A stretch of DNA of 64,000 bases from Microbacterium sp. cf332 (GCF_900102175.1 NZ_FNKN01000001.1:186001-250000), one strand, 5' to 3'. Positions 8,018 to 17,375 are shown, counted from the stretch's first letter. The notes: generated from the letters alone by a model not told the origin. Numbers and translations are program-made.

Positions 8018-9493
8018 TCAGCCTGCGGCGGGAGCTGCGCCCCCGGCCGCACCGGCTCCCGATCCGCCGCGGCGCCGACGACGCCGACGCGGCGAGGTCT
8101 TGCCGTCCCGGTGCTCGGCGCCGCCTCCGTCGTGCGTGCCGGTACCGGCGTCCGCTTGCGTCGTGTCGGCGGCGGTTCTCGTGGTGGCGGTGTCGACGGG
8201 CGCGGTGGAGTCATCGCCTGCACCGCGCGAACGGCGGCGACGGGGGCGCTTGGCTCCGGCCTCACCCGACTCGGGCGCGACCGTCTTGACTGTCTGCGTG
8301 GTGGGCAGCTTGCGCAGCCGTCCCTTGGTTCCCGCGGGGATGTCGAGGTCTTCGAAGAGGTGCGGGCTCGACGAGTAGGTCTCGACCGGCTCGGGCTGCC
8401 CGAACTCGAGCGCCCGATTGATGAGCGCCCACTTGTGCAGGTCCTCCCAGTCGACGAAGGTCACGGCGACACCGGTGTTGCCGGCTCGTCCGGTCCGACC
8501 CGCGCGGTGCAGGTAGGTCTTCTCGTCGTCGGGGATGGTGTGGTTGATGACGTGCGTGACGTCGTTGACGTCGATACCGCGGGCGGCAACGTCGGTGGCG
8601 ATCAGCACGTCCTTCTTGCCCGCCTTGAACGCGGCCATCGAGCGCTCGCGCGCCTCCTGGCTCATGTCTCCGTGCACGGCGGCGGCGTTGAAGCCGCGGT
8701 CGCCCAGCTCGTCGACGAGCTTCTGGGCGGCCCGCTTCGTCCGCGTGAAGATGACGGCCTTCTCGCGCCCCTCCGCCTGCAGGATGCGGGCGATGACCTC
8801 GTCCTTGTCGAGCGAGTGCGCGCGGTAGACGAGGTGCTTGATGTTCGCCTGCGTGAGTCCCTCGTCGGGGTCGTTGGCGCGCATGTGGATGGGGTTCGAC
8901 ATGAAGCGACGCGCGAGGGCGACGATCGGGCCGGGCATGGTCGCCGAGAACAGCTGCGTGTGACGGACCGCGGGCACCTTCGAGAAGATCTTCTCGATGT
9001 CGGCGAGGAAGCCGAGGTCGAGCATCTTGTCGGCCTCGTCGAGCACGACCTCGGTCGCGTTCGACAGGTCGAGGAGTCGCTGGCCCGCGAGGTCGATGAG
9101 ACGACCCGGGGTGCCGACGACGATCTGGGCGCCCGCCTTGAGCTGGTCGATCTGTCCTTCGTAGGCCTTGCCGCCGTAGATCGCCACGACGCTCGTCGAA
9201 CGGTTGCGGGTCAGCATGTCCATGTCCTCGTAGACCTGTACCGCGAGCTCACGGGTCGGGACGACGATGAGGGCCTTCACACCCGGTGCGGGGTCGAGCC
9301 CGAGCCGCTGGACGACGGGGATGCCGAACCCGAAGGTCTTGCCGGTGCCCGTCTTGGCCTGGCCGATGATGTCCTGCCCGGGCAGGCCGAGCGGGATCGT
9401 CTGCTCCTGGATGGGGAACGCGTCGACGATCCCCTTCTCGGCGAGGGCGTCGACGATGTCCTGGTCGACGCCGAGATCAGCGAATGTGGTCAT
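8018..9493 (-). CDS. DEAD/DEAH-box ATP-dependent RNA helicase
   Basis: 491 aa with all the core motifs: an F...PIQEQTIP Q motif at about 25-33, Walker A AKTGTGKT at 46-53, PTRELA, GTPGR, DEAD in VLDEADKML, SAT, and a final HRAGRTGR. The C-terminal tail from about 405 is basic and low in complexity (RRRRSRG, then RRRRRRGG) and probably binds RNA. It unwinds short RNA duplexes and is likely involved in ribosome assembly or mRNA turnover. A -10 TAGGCT box lies about 100 bases upstream, giving a long 5' leader, as often seen in cold-regulated helicases of this type; the regulation is inference. Confidence 0.9.
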   Translation of the reverse strand: MTTFADLGVDQDIVDALAEKGIVDAFPIQEQTIPLGLPGQDIIGQAKTGTGKTFGFGIPVVQRLGLDPAPGVKALIVVPTRELAVQVYEDMDMLTRNRSTSVVAIYGGKAYEGQIDQLKAGAQIVVGTPGRLIDLAGQRLLDLSNATEVVLDEADKMLDLGFLADIEKIFSKVPAVRHTQLFSATMPGPIVALARRFMSNPIHMRANDPDEGLTQANIKHLVYRAHSLDKDEVIARILQAEGREKAVIFTRTKRAAQKLVDELGDRGFNAAAVHGDMSQEARERSMAAFKAGKKDVLIATDVAARGIDVNDVTHVINHTIPDDEKTYLHRAGRTGRAGNTGVAVTFVDWEDLHKWALINRALEFGQPEPVETYSSSPHLFEDLDIPAGTKGRLRKLPTTQTVKTVAPESGEAGAKRPRRRRSRGAGDDSTAPVDTATTRTAADTTQADAGTGTHDGGGAEHRDGKTSPRRRRRRRGGSGAGAAGGAAPAAG

Positions 9494-9595
9494 AGGTGAC
9501 GTGCCTGTCTGGCGGTGAGAAGCCGCCGGGATGGGAGTCCACGCCCTTCACTCAGCCACAGGCGCGGGGCCCCGGTCCGATGCCGGGGCGCATCC

Positions 9596-9601
9596 AGCCT
9601 A
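9596..9601 (-). promoter_or_regulatory. -10 element TAGGCT for the DEAD-box helicase
   Basis: TAGGCT on the minus strand, about 100 bases upstream of ATG 9493. It implies a leader of about 95 bases. It is the mirror image of the plus-strand TAGGCT at 9611, with nine bases between. Confidence 0.4.
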
Positions 9602-9610
9602 CCGCGACCC

Positions 9611-9616
9611 TAGGCT
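9611..9616 (+). promoter_or_regulatory. -10 element TAGGCT, leaderless start
   Basis: TAGGCT with a six-base spacer (GGAGCC) to GTG 9623. It is arranged back to back with the helicase -10 box, so the two promoters overlap. Confidence 0.5.
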
Positions 9617-9622
9617 GGAGCC

Positions 9623-10339
9623 GTGGTGAGCTGGTTCTTCAAGCGCAAGCGTCCCGTCGGCCGCACCCTCCGGCTGCGTTCGCGGGGCGACTACGGCGAC
9701 GTCCGTCGCGTCGACTTCGAGGAGCTCGCTCCCGACGTCGACACCTTCCTGGGCCAGGCGGCGTACCTCCAGCTCGGGTATTTCGAGACCTTGAGCGACC
9801 TGATCGCCTCGACTCCCGAGCTGTCGCAGAAGGAGTCGCTCTCGCTCGCCGCGGGCACGGCGCTGCTGAAGCATCGCGAGCTGGTCGGCGTCATCCGCGA
9901 CCGCGGCGCCGACCCGCTCGAGCTCATGCTGCCGTTCCGTGAGCCGCTCGACGCTTTCCGGCGTGCGACGCACGGAGCGCGGCCGCTCGAGACCATGCTC
10001 TCCGTCCACCTGACCGCCGGCATGCTGGACGACTTCTACATCGCCCTGTCGGCGAGCTACGGCGACACGGGCCGCCAGGTCGCCGTCATCCTGCGGGCGC
10101 ACGACGACCGGAGCGCGCTGGTGCGCATCATCACCGATGCCATCGTCGCCGACCAGCAGTGGCGGGGCCTGCTCTCGTTGTGGGGCCGACGACTGGTCGG
10201 CGACACGCTGCTGATCGCGCGCGCCGCACTGCGGTCGACGTCGTTGCAGCCCGCGGACGAGAAACGCGTCGAACCCACCTACTCGGAGGTGATCGCGGCG
10301 CATTCGAGACGCATGGCTGCGATGGGGCTCGAGGCCTGA
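9623..10339 (+). CDS. Ferritin-like fold protein (MiaE-like family)
   Basis: 238 aa and mainly helical. The region from about residue 35 resembles the actinobacterial ferritin-like family sometimes linked to tRNA-(ms2io6A)-hydroxylase (for example LGQAAYLQLGYFETLSDLI, ALLKHRELVGVI and LTAGMLDDFY). I cannot place the di-iron ligands with confidence, so an oxygenase role is unproven. The N terminus is strongly basic (FKRKRPVGRTLRLRSRGDYGD). Two GTG codons stand in tandem at 9623 and 9626; the first fits the -10 spacing. It converges with the small membrane-protein gene at 10368. Confidence 0.65.
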   Translation: MVSWFFKRKRPVGRTLRLRSRGDYGDVRRVDFEELAPDVDTFLGQAAYLQLGYFETLSDLIASTPELSQKESLSLAAGTALLKHRELVGVIRDRGADPLELMLPFREPLDAFRRATHGARPLETMLSVHLTAGMLDDFYIALSASYGDTGRQVAVILRAHDDRSALVRIITDAIVADQQWRGLLSLWGRRLVGDTLLIARAALRSTSLQPADEKRVEPTYSEVIAAHSRRMAAMGLEA

Positions 10340-10367
10340 CGAGCGCCCAGGGGAGACCCGGACTCGA

Positions 10368-10658
10368 TCAGCCGATGCGCAACCGGCGCCGTTCGGCCGC
10401 GTCGGTGCGTGCCCGTGATCGCGTGAGCGCGAACAGCACGGCGGGAACGACGACGACCGGTGCCAGCAGCGACACGGCCCAGATGGCGGGGTGGTCGAAA
10501 GCGAGTCCCGCCCAGGTGAGCGCGGTCCAGGAGAGGCCGCCGGCGGCCGCGCCCAGGAGCGGCGCGAGCGCGGAGCCGCGCGCATCGCGCCCCGGCATCA
10601 CGAACTCGGCCGCCAGGCCGATCGCCGCACCGATGATGAGGGCGAGGACGACCTGCAC
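10368..10658 (-). CDS. Small three-helix membrane protein, unknown function
   Basis: 96 aa, beginning VQVVLALIIGAAIGLAAEF at GTG 10658. Three hydrophobic segments (about 2-20, 33-53, 58-80) are followed by a short Arg-rich cytoplasmic tail (RSRARTDAAERRRLRIG). The glycine/alanine packing recalls small stress-response membrane proteins of the GlsB/YeaQ type, but no motif proves it. The start lies two bases after the stop of the DUF3107 gene, so the two are probably one transcript. Longer upstream readings of the frame are arginine-rich antisense noise. Confidence 0.6.
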   Translation of the reverse strand: MQVVLALIIGAAIGLAAEFVMPGRDARGSALAPLLGAAAGGLSWTALTWAGLAFDHPAIWAVSLLAPVVVVPAVLFALTRSRARTDAAERRRLRIG

Positions 10659-10660
10659 GG

Positions 10661-10885
10661 TCAGGCGACGAAGCCCACGCGGCGGGTCTGGTCGGTGCCG
10701 ACCTCGACGAACGCGATGCCCGCGGTCGGCACGATGTACGAGCTGCCCTTCGCGTCGGTGAGTTCGACGAACGGGGCGCCGGAGGCGAGGGCCTCGGAGA
10801 CGGTCGCGCGGACGGTGTCCGCCGAGTCGTTGGATTCGAGGCTGAGCTCGCGGCCGGTGTTCGCGATGCCGATACGGATCTCCAC
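10661..10885 (-). CDS. DUF3107 domain protein
   Basis: 74 aa, beginning VEIRIGIANTGRELSLESND at GTG 10885. The sequence matches the short actinobacterial DUF3107 family: a beta-rich small protein ending FVEVGTDQTRRVGF. The family has no known function. A strong AGGAGGA ribosome binding site a few bases upstream fixes the start. A TAGAGT -10 box lies about 45 bases upstream, with a 12-base palindrome beside it that could be an operator. It precedes the small membrane protein in one transcript. Confidence 0.8.
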   Translation of the reverse strand: MEIRIGIANTGRELSLESNDSADTVRATVSEALASGAPFVELTDAKGSSYIVPTAGIAFVEVGTDQTRRVGFVA

Positions 10886-10925
10886 GGATTCCTCCTCTTC
10901 GCACCCGTGCCTCGGGCGCTCTTCG

Positions 10926-10931
10926 ACTCTA
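10926..10931 (-). promoter_or_regulatory. -10 element TAGAGT for the DUF3107 gene
   Basis: TAGAGT on the minus strand, followed by a leader of about 35 bases with a good ribosome binding site. A perfect 12-base palindrome (10932-10943, CGACACGTGTCG) sits immediately upstream, in the spacer between -10 and -35. Confidence 0.45.
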
Positions 10932-10998
10932 CGACACGTGTCGCACGGGGATGCCGGCGGTGTCACGCCGTGGGCGAACGCGTGTCGGTGCGGCCGGT

Positions 10999-11004
10999 TA
11001 GCGT
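10999..11004 (+). promoter_or_regulatory. -10 element TAGCGT, leaderless adnA start
   Basis: TAGCGT with a six-base spacer (GGAGAC) before ATG 11011, consistent with leaderless initiation of the adnAB transcript. Confidence 0.5.
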
Positions 11005-11010
11005 GGAGAC

Positions 11011-14000
11011 ATGGGTCCCCTCTCCGCCGGCGCCGAGCCCGATGTCGCGCAGGCGCGGGTGCTCGCGCTGCCCGCAACGGCGAACGCGGTCGTGGTCGGT
11101 GCTCCCGGCACAGGCAAGTCGCGAACCATCGTCGAACGCGTGCGCCGGCTGGTGGCGGACGGCGCCGACCCCGACGGTGTCGTCGTGCTCACCGCGACGC
11201 GTCAGGCGGCCACGCGGCTCCGCGACGATCTCGGTGTGGCCGTCGGTGTCGCGACCGCGGGGCCGCTGGCGCGCTCGGCGACGGCGTTCGCGTTCCAGAT
11301 CGTCCGCGCCGCGGCGGTACGCCGCGGCGCCGAGCCCCCGCGGCTGCTGACCGGCGCCGACGAGGACGCGATCGTCCGAGACCTCCTCGACGGCGACGCC
11401 GAGGACGAGGCCGCCGGCGTGGCGCGCTGGCCCGCAGACCTGCCCGCGCACGTCCGGGGGTCGCGTGCGTTCCGCGCGGAGCTGCGCGCCTTCATCGCCG
11501 AATGCACCGCCGCGGGCATCGATCACCGCGCGCTGGCCGACCGCGCGCAGCGGGAGCGGCGGCCCGCTTGGCTGGCGGCGGCTTCCTTCATGTCGGAGTA
11601 CTTCGGGGTGCGCGACGCCATGCGCGGACCGCACCGCGACGCCGCGGGGCTGATCCGCGAGGCAGGTGAGATCGTGGCCCGACACGGGCTGCCGGGTCTC
11701 CGGCACGTGCTGGTCGACGACGCTCAGGAGCTGACGAGCGGAGGCGTCGACCTGCTCGAGGCATGCCGCTCGCGCGGCGTCGCCGTTCTCGCGTTCGGCG
11801 ATCCCGACGTGGGGTCCGGCGCGTTCCGCGGTGCGACGCCGGAGAACTTCGCCCGGCTCGCCGGCGCCGGCGACGTCCTGGTGCTCGACACCGTCCATCG
11901 CGCCGAGGGACGTCACGCCCCACTGGTCTCGACGGTCACGGCGCGCATCGGCGCCGTGGGTCTCGTCGCGCACCGTCGAGCGGTCGACCCGGATGCGCCG
12001 GCGGTCGGCGTGCGCGCGCTGACGCTGCGCTCCCGGTCGGAGGAGTTCGACGCGGTCGCGCGCCTGCTGCGGGAGCGACACGTGCACCACGGCGTGCCCT
12101 GGGAGGAATGCGCGGTCATCGCGCACGACAGTCGGCAGGTGACGGCGCTGGAAGCCGAGTTGGCCGCGCGTGACGTGCCGACCGCGTCGTCCGGCACCGG
12201 CACTGCCCTGGGCGACTCGCCGGTGGTACGCGATCTGCTGCGGCTCGTCGACCTCGCGGCACGTCCGGGCGATACCTGGACCCGCGATGAGGTGGTCGCG
12301 GCGTTGACGGGTGCGGGGCTCGACGCCGTCGACCAGCGCCGACTGCGCGCAGCCCTGCGTCACTCGTTCCCGTCGACGGACGGCGACCCGGTGTCGGCAT
12401 GGGAGCTGGTGCGGTCCGCCATGCTGCACCCTGCGGAGCTGGCGCTGCTCGATCTGCGCGAGGCGCGCCGTGCGGCCCGCGTAGCCGAGACGCTCCGCCG
12501 CGTGCACGAGCTCATCGCCGACGAGGCGACGGCTCACGAGTTGCTGTGGGCGGCCTGGGAGGGTTCGGGACGCGAGCGCGGAATGCGCGAGGCGTCGCGG
12601 GGACACGGACCGCTCGCCGCGCAGGCCGATCGCGACCTCGACGCCGTGGTCGCGCTCTTCCAGGCGGCCAAGCGACACGGTGAGCGCGAGGACGGGACGA
12701 CGCCGATCGTCTTCCTCCGCGGCATCCTGGATGCAGACGTGGGTGACGACCGCTTCGTCCCGCCGCCCGTCAGCGGCGCGGTCCGCGTCCTGACGCCCGC
12801 CGCCGCGCTCGGTACCGAATTCGACACGGTGGTCGTCGCGGGAGTGCAGGAGGGCATCTGGCCGAACCTCCGCGTCCGGGGCAGCCTGCTCGACACCTGG
12901 CGGCTCCCGTTCGACGATCCTGCGGTTGCCGATGCGCTCGACCGCCGCCGCGGCGTGCTGCACGACGAGCTCCGGCTGTTCGCCCGGGCGCTCTCTCGCG
13001 CACAGGATCTCGTCGTCGTCACCGCGGTGGACGACGACGACACCGGCCCGAGCCCGTTCTTCGAGCTGCTGCCCGACGCCGAGGGCGCCCCGCCCGAGGC
13101 AGCCCATCCGTTGACGCTCCGCGGCCTGGTAGCCCGCCACCGCCGTATGCTCACCGAATCGCATTCCCCCCATCCGGAGCGCGAGCGGGCGGCCGGTCAG
13201 CTCGCGCTGCTGGCCGCGGCCGGCGTCTCGGGCGCCTCCCCGGACGAGTGGTACGGGGTGCGTCCGCCCACGACCACGGCGCCCTTGCGCGACCGTGAAG
13301 GCGAGACCATCCGGGTGTCGCCCTCACGCCTCGAGACACTCGAGGAGTGTCAGCTGAACTGGGTCATCGCCGACCTCGGGGGCGATGCCGCCCGTGCGAC
13401 CGCAGGAATCGGCACGATCGTCCACAGCGCGCTCGAGGTGGCCTCGCCCGACGAGGAGTCCCTCTGGCAGGCGGTGTCCTCCCGATGGAGCGAGCTGGAG
13501 TTCGAGTCGGCATGGCGGGAACGGGCGGAGCGCACGCGCGCACGTGACCTCGTGCGCCGACTGGCCCGCTACCTGCGCGACTTCGAGCGCGACGGCGGTC
13601 GCCTGTTGAGCGCCGAGCCGAGGTTCGAGGTCGAGCTCGCCCACGACGACGGTGACGGGCGCATCGTGCTCAGCGGTGCCGTCGACCGCGTCGAGCAGCG
13701 CGGTGACGGCAGCGTCGTCATCGTCGACCTCAAGACCGGCAAGCGCGAGCCGCAGACCGACCGCGCCGTCACGCATCACGCTCAGCTCGCGGCGTATCAG
13801 CTCGCGCACGAGCGCGGTGCGATACCGGCGGCGGCCGGGCTGCCCTCGGGCGGTGCGATGCTGCTGGTGCTCCGGCCGAGCGCCGCCTCGAAGGACTACG
13901 CGACGCCGCGCCAACCGCCATTCGGGGCCGATGAGCGCGCAGCGTTCCTCGACAGGCTCGACGGTGCCGCGCGGGTCATGAGCGGCGTGCGGTTCGAGGC

Positions 14001-14082
14001 CCCCTTCGAAGAGCACTGTCGCGACGACCACTCGTTCGGCCTCTGCCGTATCCACACCATCGCGGCGGTGAGCGCCACGTGA
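11011..14082 (+). CDS. adnA: AdnA-like helicase-nuclease subunit
   Basis: 1023 aa, first gene of a two-gene unit matching mycobacterial AdnAB, the heterodimeric motor-nuclease that resects DNA double-strand breaks. An N-terminal SF1A (UvrD-like) motor has Walker A APGTGKS at about 31-37. The Walker B equivalent reads LVDDAQEL instead of the usual DExQ, fitting the view that the AdnA motor is the weaker one. A C-terminal RecB-type nuclease shows GAVDRVEQ, IVDLKTGK and an Q-L-AAYQL stretch. Cysteines before (LEECQLNW) and after (EEHCRDDHSFGLC) the nuclease resemble a partial iron-sulfur site with only three cysteines. Its stop overlaps the GTG of adnB (GTGA). Confidence 0.85.
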   Translation: MGPLSAGAEPDVAQARVLALPATANAVVVGAPGTGKSRTIVERVRRLVADGADPDGVVVLTATRQAATRLRDDLGVAVGVATAGPLARSATAFAFQIVRAAAVRRGAEPPRLLTGADEDAIVRDLLDGDAEDEAAGVARWPADLPAHVRGSRAFRAELRAFIAECTAAGIDHRALADRAQRERRPAWLAAASFMSEYFGVRDAMRGPHRDAAGLIREAGEIVARHGLPGLRHVLVDDAQELTSGGVDLLEACRSRGVAVLAFGDPDVGSGAFRGATPENFARLAGAGDVLVLDTVHRAEGRHAPLVSTVTARIGAVGLVAHRRAVDPDAPAVGVRALTLRSRSEEFDAVARLLRERHVHHGVPWEECAVIAHDSRQVTALEAELAARDVPTASSGTGTALGDSPVVRDLLRLVDLAARPGDTWTRDEVVAALTGAGLDAVDQRRLRAALRHSFPSTDGDPVSAWELVRSAMLHPAELALLDLREARRAARVAETLRRVHELIADEATAHELLWAAWEGSGRERGMREASRGHGPLAAQADRDLDAVVALFQAAKRHGEREDGTTPIVFLRGILDADVGDDRFVPPPVSGAVRVLTPAAALGTEFDTVVVAGVQEGIWPNLRVRGSLLDTWRLPFDDPAVADALDRRRGVLHDELRLFARALSRAQDLVVVTAVDDDDTGPSPFFELLPDAEGAPPEAAHPLTLRGLVARHRRMLTESHSPHPERERAAGQLALLAAAGVSGASPDEWYGVRPPTTTAPLRDREGETIRVSPSRLETLEECQLNWVIADLGGDAARATAGIGTIVHSALEVASPDEESLWQAVSSRWSELEFESAWRERAERTRARDLVRRLARYLRDFERDGGRLLSAEPRFEVELAHDDGDGRIVLSGAVDRVEQRGDGSVVIVDLKTGKREPQTDRAVTHHAQLAAYQLAHERGAIPAAAGLPSGGAMLLVLRPSAASKDYATPRQPPFGADERAAFLDRLDGAARVMSGVRFEAPFEEHCRDDHSFGLCRIHTIAAVSAT

Positions 14083-17000
14083 TCGTCTCACCCGGAGCAC
14101 TGGCAGCAGCTCTCGGACAGTTCCCGCCGACACCGGAGCAGAGCGCCGTCATTGCCGCGCCGCTCGCGCCCGCGCTCGTGGTGGCGGGGGCCGGCAGCGG
14201 CAAGACCGAGACGATGGCCGGCCGGGTCGTCTGGCTCGTCGCGAACCGCCTCGTCCCGCGGTCGGGCGTGCTCGGCCTCACGTTCACCCGGAAGGCGGCG
14301 GGCGAGCTCGGCGAGCGCATCCGCCGACGGCTCGACCGTCTCGCGGAGTTCGAGGACGCCGGTCTCGTGCCGTACCTCGACGACCTGCATCGGCGGGGCG
14401 CACTCGACGTCTTCGGCGAGCTCGAGCGCGCCGGCGACCCGCGCGGCGCGGGTCGGCACGCGGCGCAGCGGCGGCTCGCCGACGACACCGGTGCGCAGAC
14501 TCTCGGTGCAGTCGTCGACTCGCTTCTCGAGCGACCGACCGTGTCGACCTACAACAGCTTCGCCGACGGAATCGTCCGCGAGAACGCCGTCCGGATCGGC
14601 CGCGACCCGGAGGCCGCCGTCCTCAGCGAGTCCGCGGCGTGGCTCCTGATGCGCCGCGTCGTCCTCGACTCCGACGACGAACGGCTCGAGACCCGCGAGA
14701 ACGCCCTGCGCAGCATCATCGACGGAGCGCTCCGGATCGCGCGCGACGGCGTCGACAATCTCGTCGACTTCGCAGAGCTCGCCCGTTTCGGCGACGCGTT
14801 CCAGGACGTGCTCGAGCGTCCTTCGACGCGCAGCGGTACGACCGTGTACGCGGATGTCGCACGCGCGGCCGACCAGGTGTCGGGCCTGCCGCTCCTCGCG
14901 GATCTCGCGCTGGAGTATCAGCGGCGCAAACTGCGATCGGGCGTCATCGACTTCTCGGACCAGGTGGCGGGCGCACTGGCGGTCGTCCGAGCCCACCCGG
15001 GCGTCGCCGCGGATCTGCGCGAACGGTATCCCGTCGTCCTCCTCGACGAATACCAGGACACCTCCGTCGTACAGACCGAACTGCTGAGCGCCGTGTTCGC
15101 GGGGGCGTCGGTCATGGCCGTCGGCGACCCGCATCAGTCGATCTACGGGTGGCGCGGAGCCAGCGCCGGCAATCTGGGCGACTTCGCCGCCGCGTTCTCG
15201 CCGGCCGAGACGGCCGGTCGCTTCTCACTGGCGACGAGCTGGCGCAACAGCGAGCGGATCCTCGACGCCGCCAACGCCGTGCTCGCCCCGCTCGCGGAGA
15301 GGTCTCCGGTGCCCGTCGACCGACTCCGGCCGCGCCCGTCGGCCCCGGCGGGCGATGTCGAGCTGCTCTTCGAGCCCGACCTCGACACCGAGACCGATCG
15401 GGTCGCAGCCTGGTTCGAGCGCGTGCGCGGTGAGCGCGCCCAGCGCGGAGCGCCGACCAGCGCGGCCATCCTGCTGCGCAGTAAGAAGCACATGGTCCGG
15501 TACGCCGACGCGTTGGCGCGCCGCGGCATCCCGCATCGCATCCTCGGTCTGGGCGGGCTTCTCAGCACCCCCGAGGTCGTCGACGTCGTCTCGGCGTTGC
15601 GTGTCATCAGTGACCCCACGGCGGGTTCGGCGCTACTGCGCCTGCTGGGCGGACCGCGATGGTCGATCGGCTTGCGCGACCTCCGTTCCCTGGCCGACCT
15701 CGGACGGAGGCTGGCGCGCTCCGACGCGGCACTTCAGCCGCTTCCGACCGGGGCAGGCACCGACGACGACGCCTCTATCGTGGACGCGCTCGACTTCTTC
15801 GTGCGGGTGGGACCGGACCACGGCTGGCTCACCGCGTTCACCGACGACGGCCGCGTGCGCCTTCGTGAGGCGGCGGCGACCTTCGCCGCTCTGCGCCGGG
15901 CGTCGTCGATGCCGATCCCCGAACTGGTGCGACTGATCGAGGCCGAGCTCCGACTCGACATCGAGCTGGCGGCGAATGAGAGCAGGGGATCGGCGCGCGT
16001 CGCGTCCGATCAGCTGCGCGCGTTCGTCGACGAACTCCAGGGCTTCCTCGCGACCGACGAGGCGGGCTCGTTGCCGAGCCTGCTCGCGTGGCTCGACCAT
16101 GCGGAGCGGCAGGACGAGTTCGCACCCCGCACCGAGCCCCCGGAGGAGGACGTCGTCCAGATCCTGACGATCCACGGCTCGAAGGGGCTGGAGTGGGACG
16201 CGGTCGCCGTCGGGCGAGTGGTGGCCGACGAGCTGCCGGCTCGCGCCCGCGACAAGCAGGGCTGGCTGGGGTTCGGGGTGCTGCCCTACGGCTTCCGCGG
16301 CGACGCGCGGTGGCTGCCGCGACTGACGTGGGAGGCACACGCGGCTCCCACCCAGCAGGATCTCAAGGCCGCGCTCGCCCGGTTCGCGGACGAGAACGCC
16401 GACCGGCAGCGTGAGGAGGAGCGGCGCCTCGCCTATGTCGCGGTAACCCGGGCGCGGGATGCCCTCCTCCTCAGCGGATCGTTCTGGTCGGGCACGCGAA
16501 ACCCACGGGGGCCGAGTCCGTTCCTGCGCGAGATCGCCGACGGGCTCGCCTGCGAGCTGGTCGACGCAGAGCCGGGGGAGAACCCGTACCTCGACCGGCG
16601 GCAGGTGCTCGAGTGGCCGCTCGACCCGCTCGGTGAACGCCGCACGCGCGTCGAGTCCGCTGCCCGAGCCGTCCGCGCCGTCGCGGCGGCAGGGCGCGAC
16701 GTCGAGCCCGAGCGCGACCTCGCCCTGCTGCTCGCCGAGCGCGACGAGCGCGCCGCGGGATCGCGACGCGTCGCGCCGACGCGCATCCCGGCGTCGCGCT
16801 TCAAAGACTTCGCGGCCGACTACGACGCCGCGGTGGAGGCCACCCTGCGCCCGCTGCCCGAGCGCCCCTACCGGGAGACGCGACTGGGTACGCGGTTCCA
16901 CGCGTGGGTCGAGCAGCGTTCCGGCGTGGCCGCGCGGGGCGCGCAGCCCGATGCGGCCCTCTGGGAGGTCGATGACGACTCCGCCGACGCCTCCGCCCCG

Positions 17001-17375
17001 GGCGGCCGGGTGGTGGACGGTGACGACCTCGCCCGTCTCCAGGAGGTCTTCCTCCGATCGGAGTGGGCGACGCTGCAGCCGATCGAGGTCGAGACCGAGA
17101 TCGATTTCACCGACGACCGGATGCTGGACGACGGCCGCCCGCACGTCATCATCTGCAAGCTCGACGCGGTGTACCGTCGCGCCGACCGCGGCGGACGCAT
17201 CGAGATCGTCGATTGGAAGACCGGCCGGCCGCCGCGTACGGCACCCGAGCGCGCTGAACGCATGCTCCAGTTGGAACTGTATCGCCGGGCATACTCCGTG
17301 CGGCACGGCATAGACGAGTCGGAGATCGACGTCGCCCTCTTCTACGTGGCCGACGACCTCGTCATCCGCGGTTGA
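14079..17375 (+). CDS. adnB: AdnB-like helicase-nuclease subunit
   Basis: 1098 aa, close to mycobacterial AdnB. The UvrD-like motor is intact: Walker A AGAGSGKT at about 36-43, TFTRKAAGEL, Walker B LLDEYQDTSVVQ, GDPHQSIYGWRGA, HGSKGLEWD, and motif VI RRLAYVAVTRARDAL. The C-terminal nuclease has CKLDAVYRR, IVDWKTGRPPRT and QLELYRRAY. AdnB is the main translocating subunit in mycobacteria, and each subunit is reported to cut one strand. It is coupled to adnA by a four-base overlap. The 3' end converges on the phosphotransferase-like gene with only nine bases between. Confidence 0.88.
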   Translation: MIVSPGALAAALGQFPPTPEQSAVIAAPLAPALVVAGAGSGKTETMAGRVVWLVANRLVPRSGVLGLTFTRKAAGELGERIRRRLDRLAEFEDAGLVPYLDDLHRRGALDVFGELERAGDPRGAGRHAAQRRLADDTGAQTLGAVVDSLLERPTVSTYNSFADGIVRENAVRIGRDPEAAVLSESAAWLLMRRVVLDSDDERLETRENALRSIIDGALRIARDGVDNLVDFAELARFGDAFQDVLERPSTRSGTTVYADVARAADQVSGLPLLADLALEYQRRKLRSGVIDFSDQVAGALAVVRAHPGVAADLRERYPVVLLDEYQDTSVVQTELLSAVFAGASVMAVGDPHQSIYGWRGASAGNLGDFAAAFSPAETAGRFSLATSWRNSERILDAANAVLAPLAERSPVPVDRLRPRPSAPAGDVELLFEPDLDTETDRVAAWFERVRGERAQRGAPTSAAILLRSKKHMVRYADALARRGIPHRILGLGGLLSTPEVVDVVSALRVISDPTAGSALLRLLGGPRWSIGLRDLRSLADLGRRLARSDAALQPLPTGAGTDDDASIVDALDFFVRVGPDHGWLTAFTDDGRVRLREAAATFAALRRASSMPIPELVRLIEAELRLDIELAANESRGSARVASDQLRAFVDELQGFLATDEAGSLPSLLAWLDHAERQDEFAPRTEPPEEDVVQILTIHGSKGLEWDAVAVGRVVADELPARARDKQGWLGFGVLPYGFRGDARWLPRLTWEAHAAPTQQDLKAALARFADENADRQREEERRLAYVAVTRARDALLLSGSFWSGTRNPRGPSPFLREIADGLACELVDAEPGENPYLDRRQVLEWPLDPLGERRTRVESAARAVRAVAAAGRDVEPERDLALLLAERDERAAGSRRVAPTRIPASRFKDFAADYDAAVEATLRPLPERPYRETRLGTRFHAWVEQRSGVAARGAQPDAALWEVDDDSADASAPGGRVVDGDDLARLQEVFLRSEWATLQPIEVETEIDFTDDRMLDDGRPHVIICKLDAVYRRADRGGRIEIVDWKTGRPPRTAPERAERMLQLELYRRAYSVRHGIDESEIDVALFYVADDLVIRG

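Noticed and set aside
10963..13173. A 736-codon minus-strand frame opposite adnA
   Set aside because: Antisense shadow; the adnA motor motifs on the plus strand explain the region.
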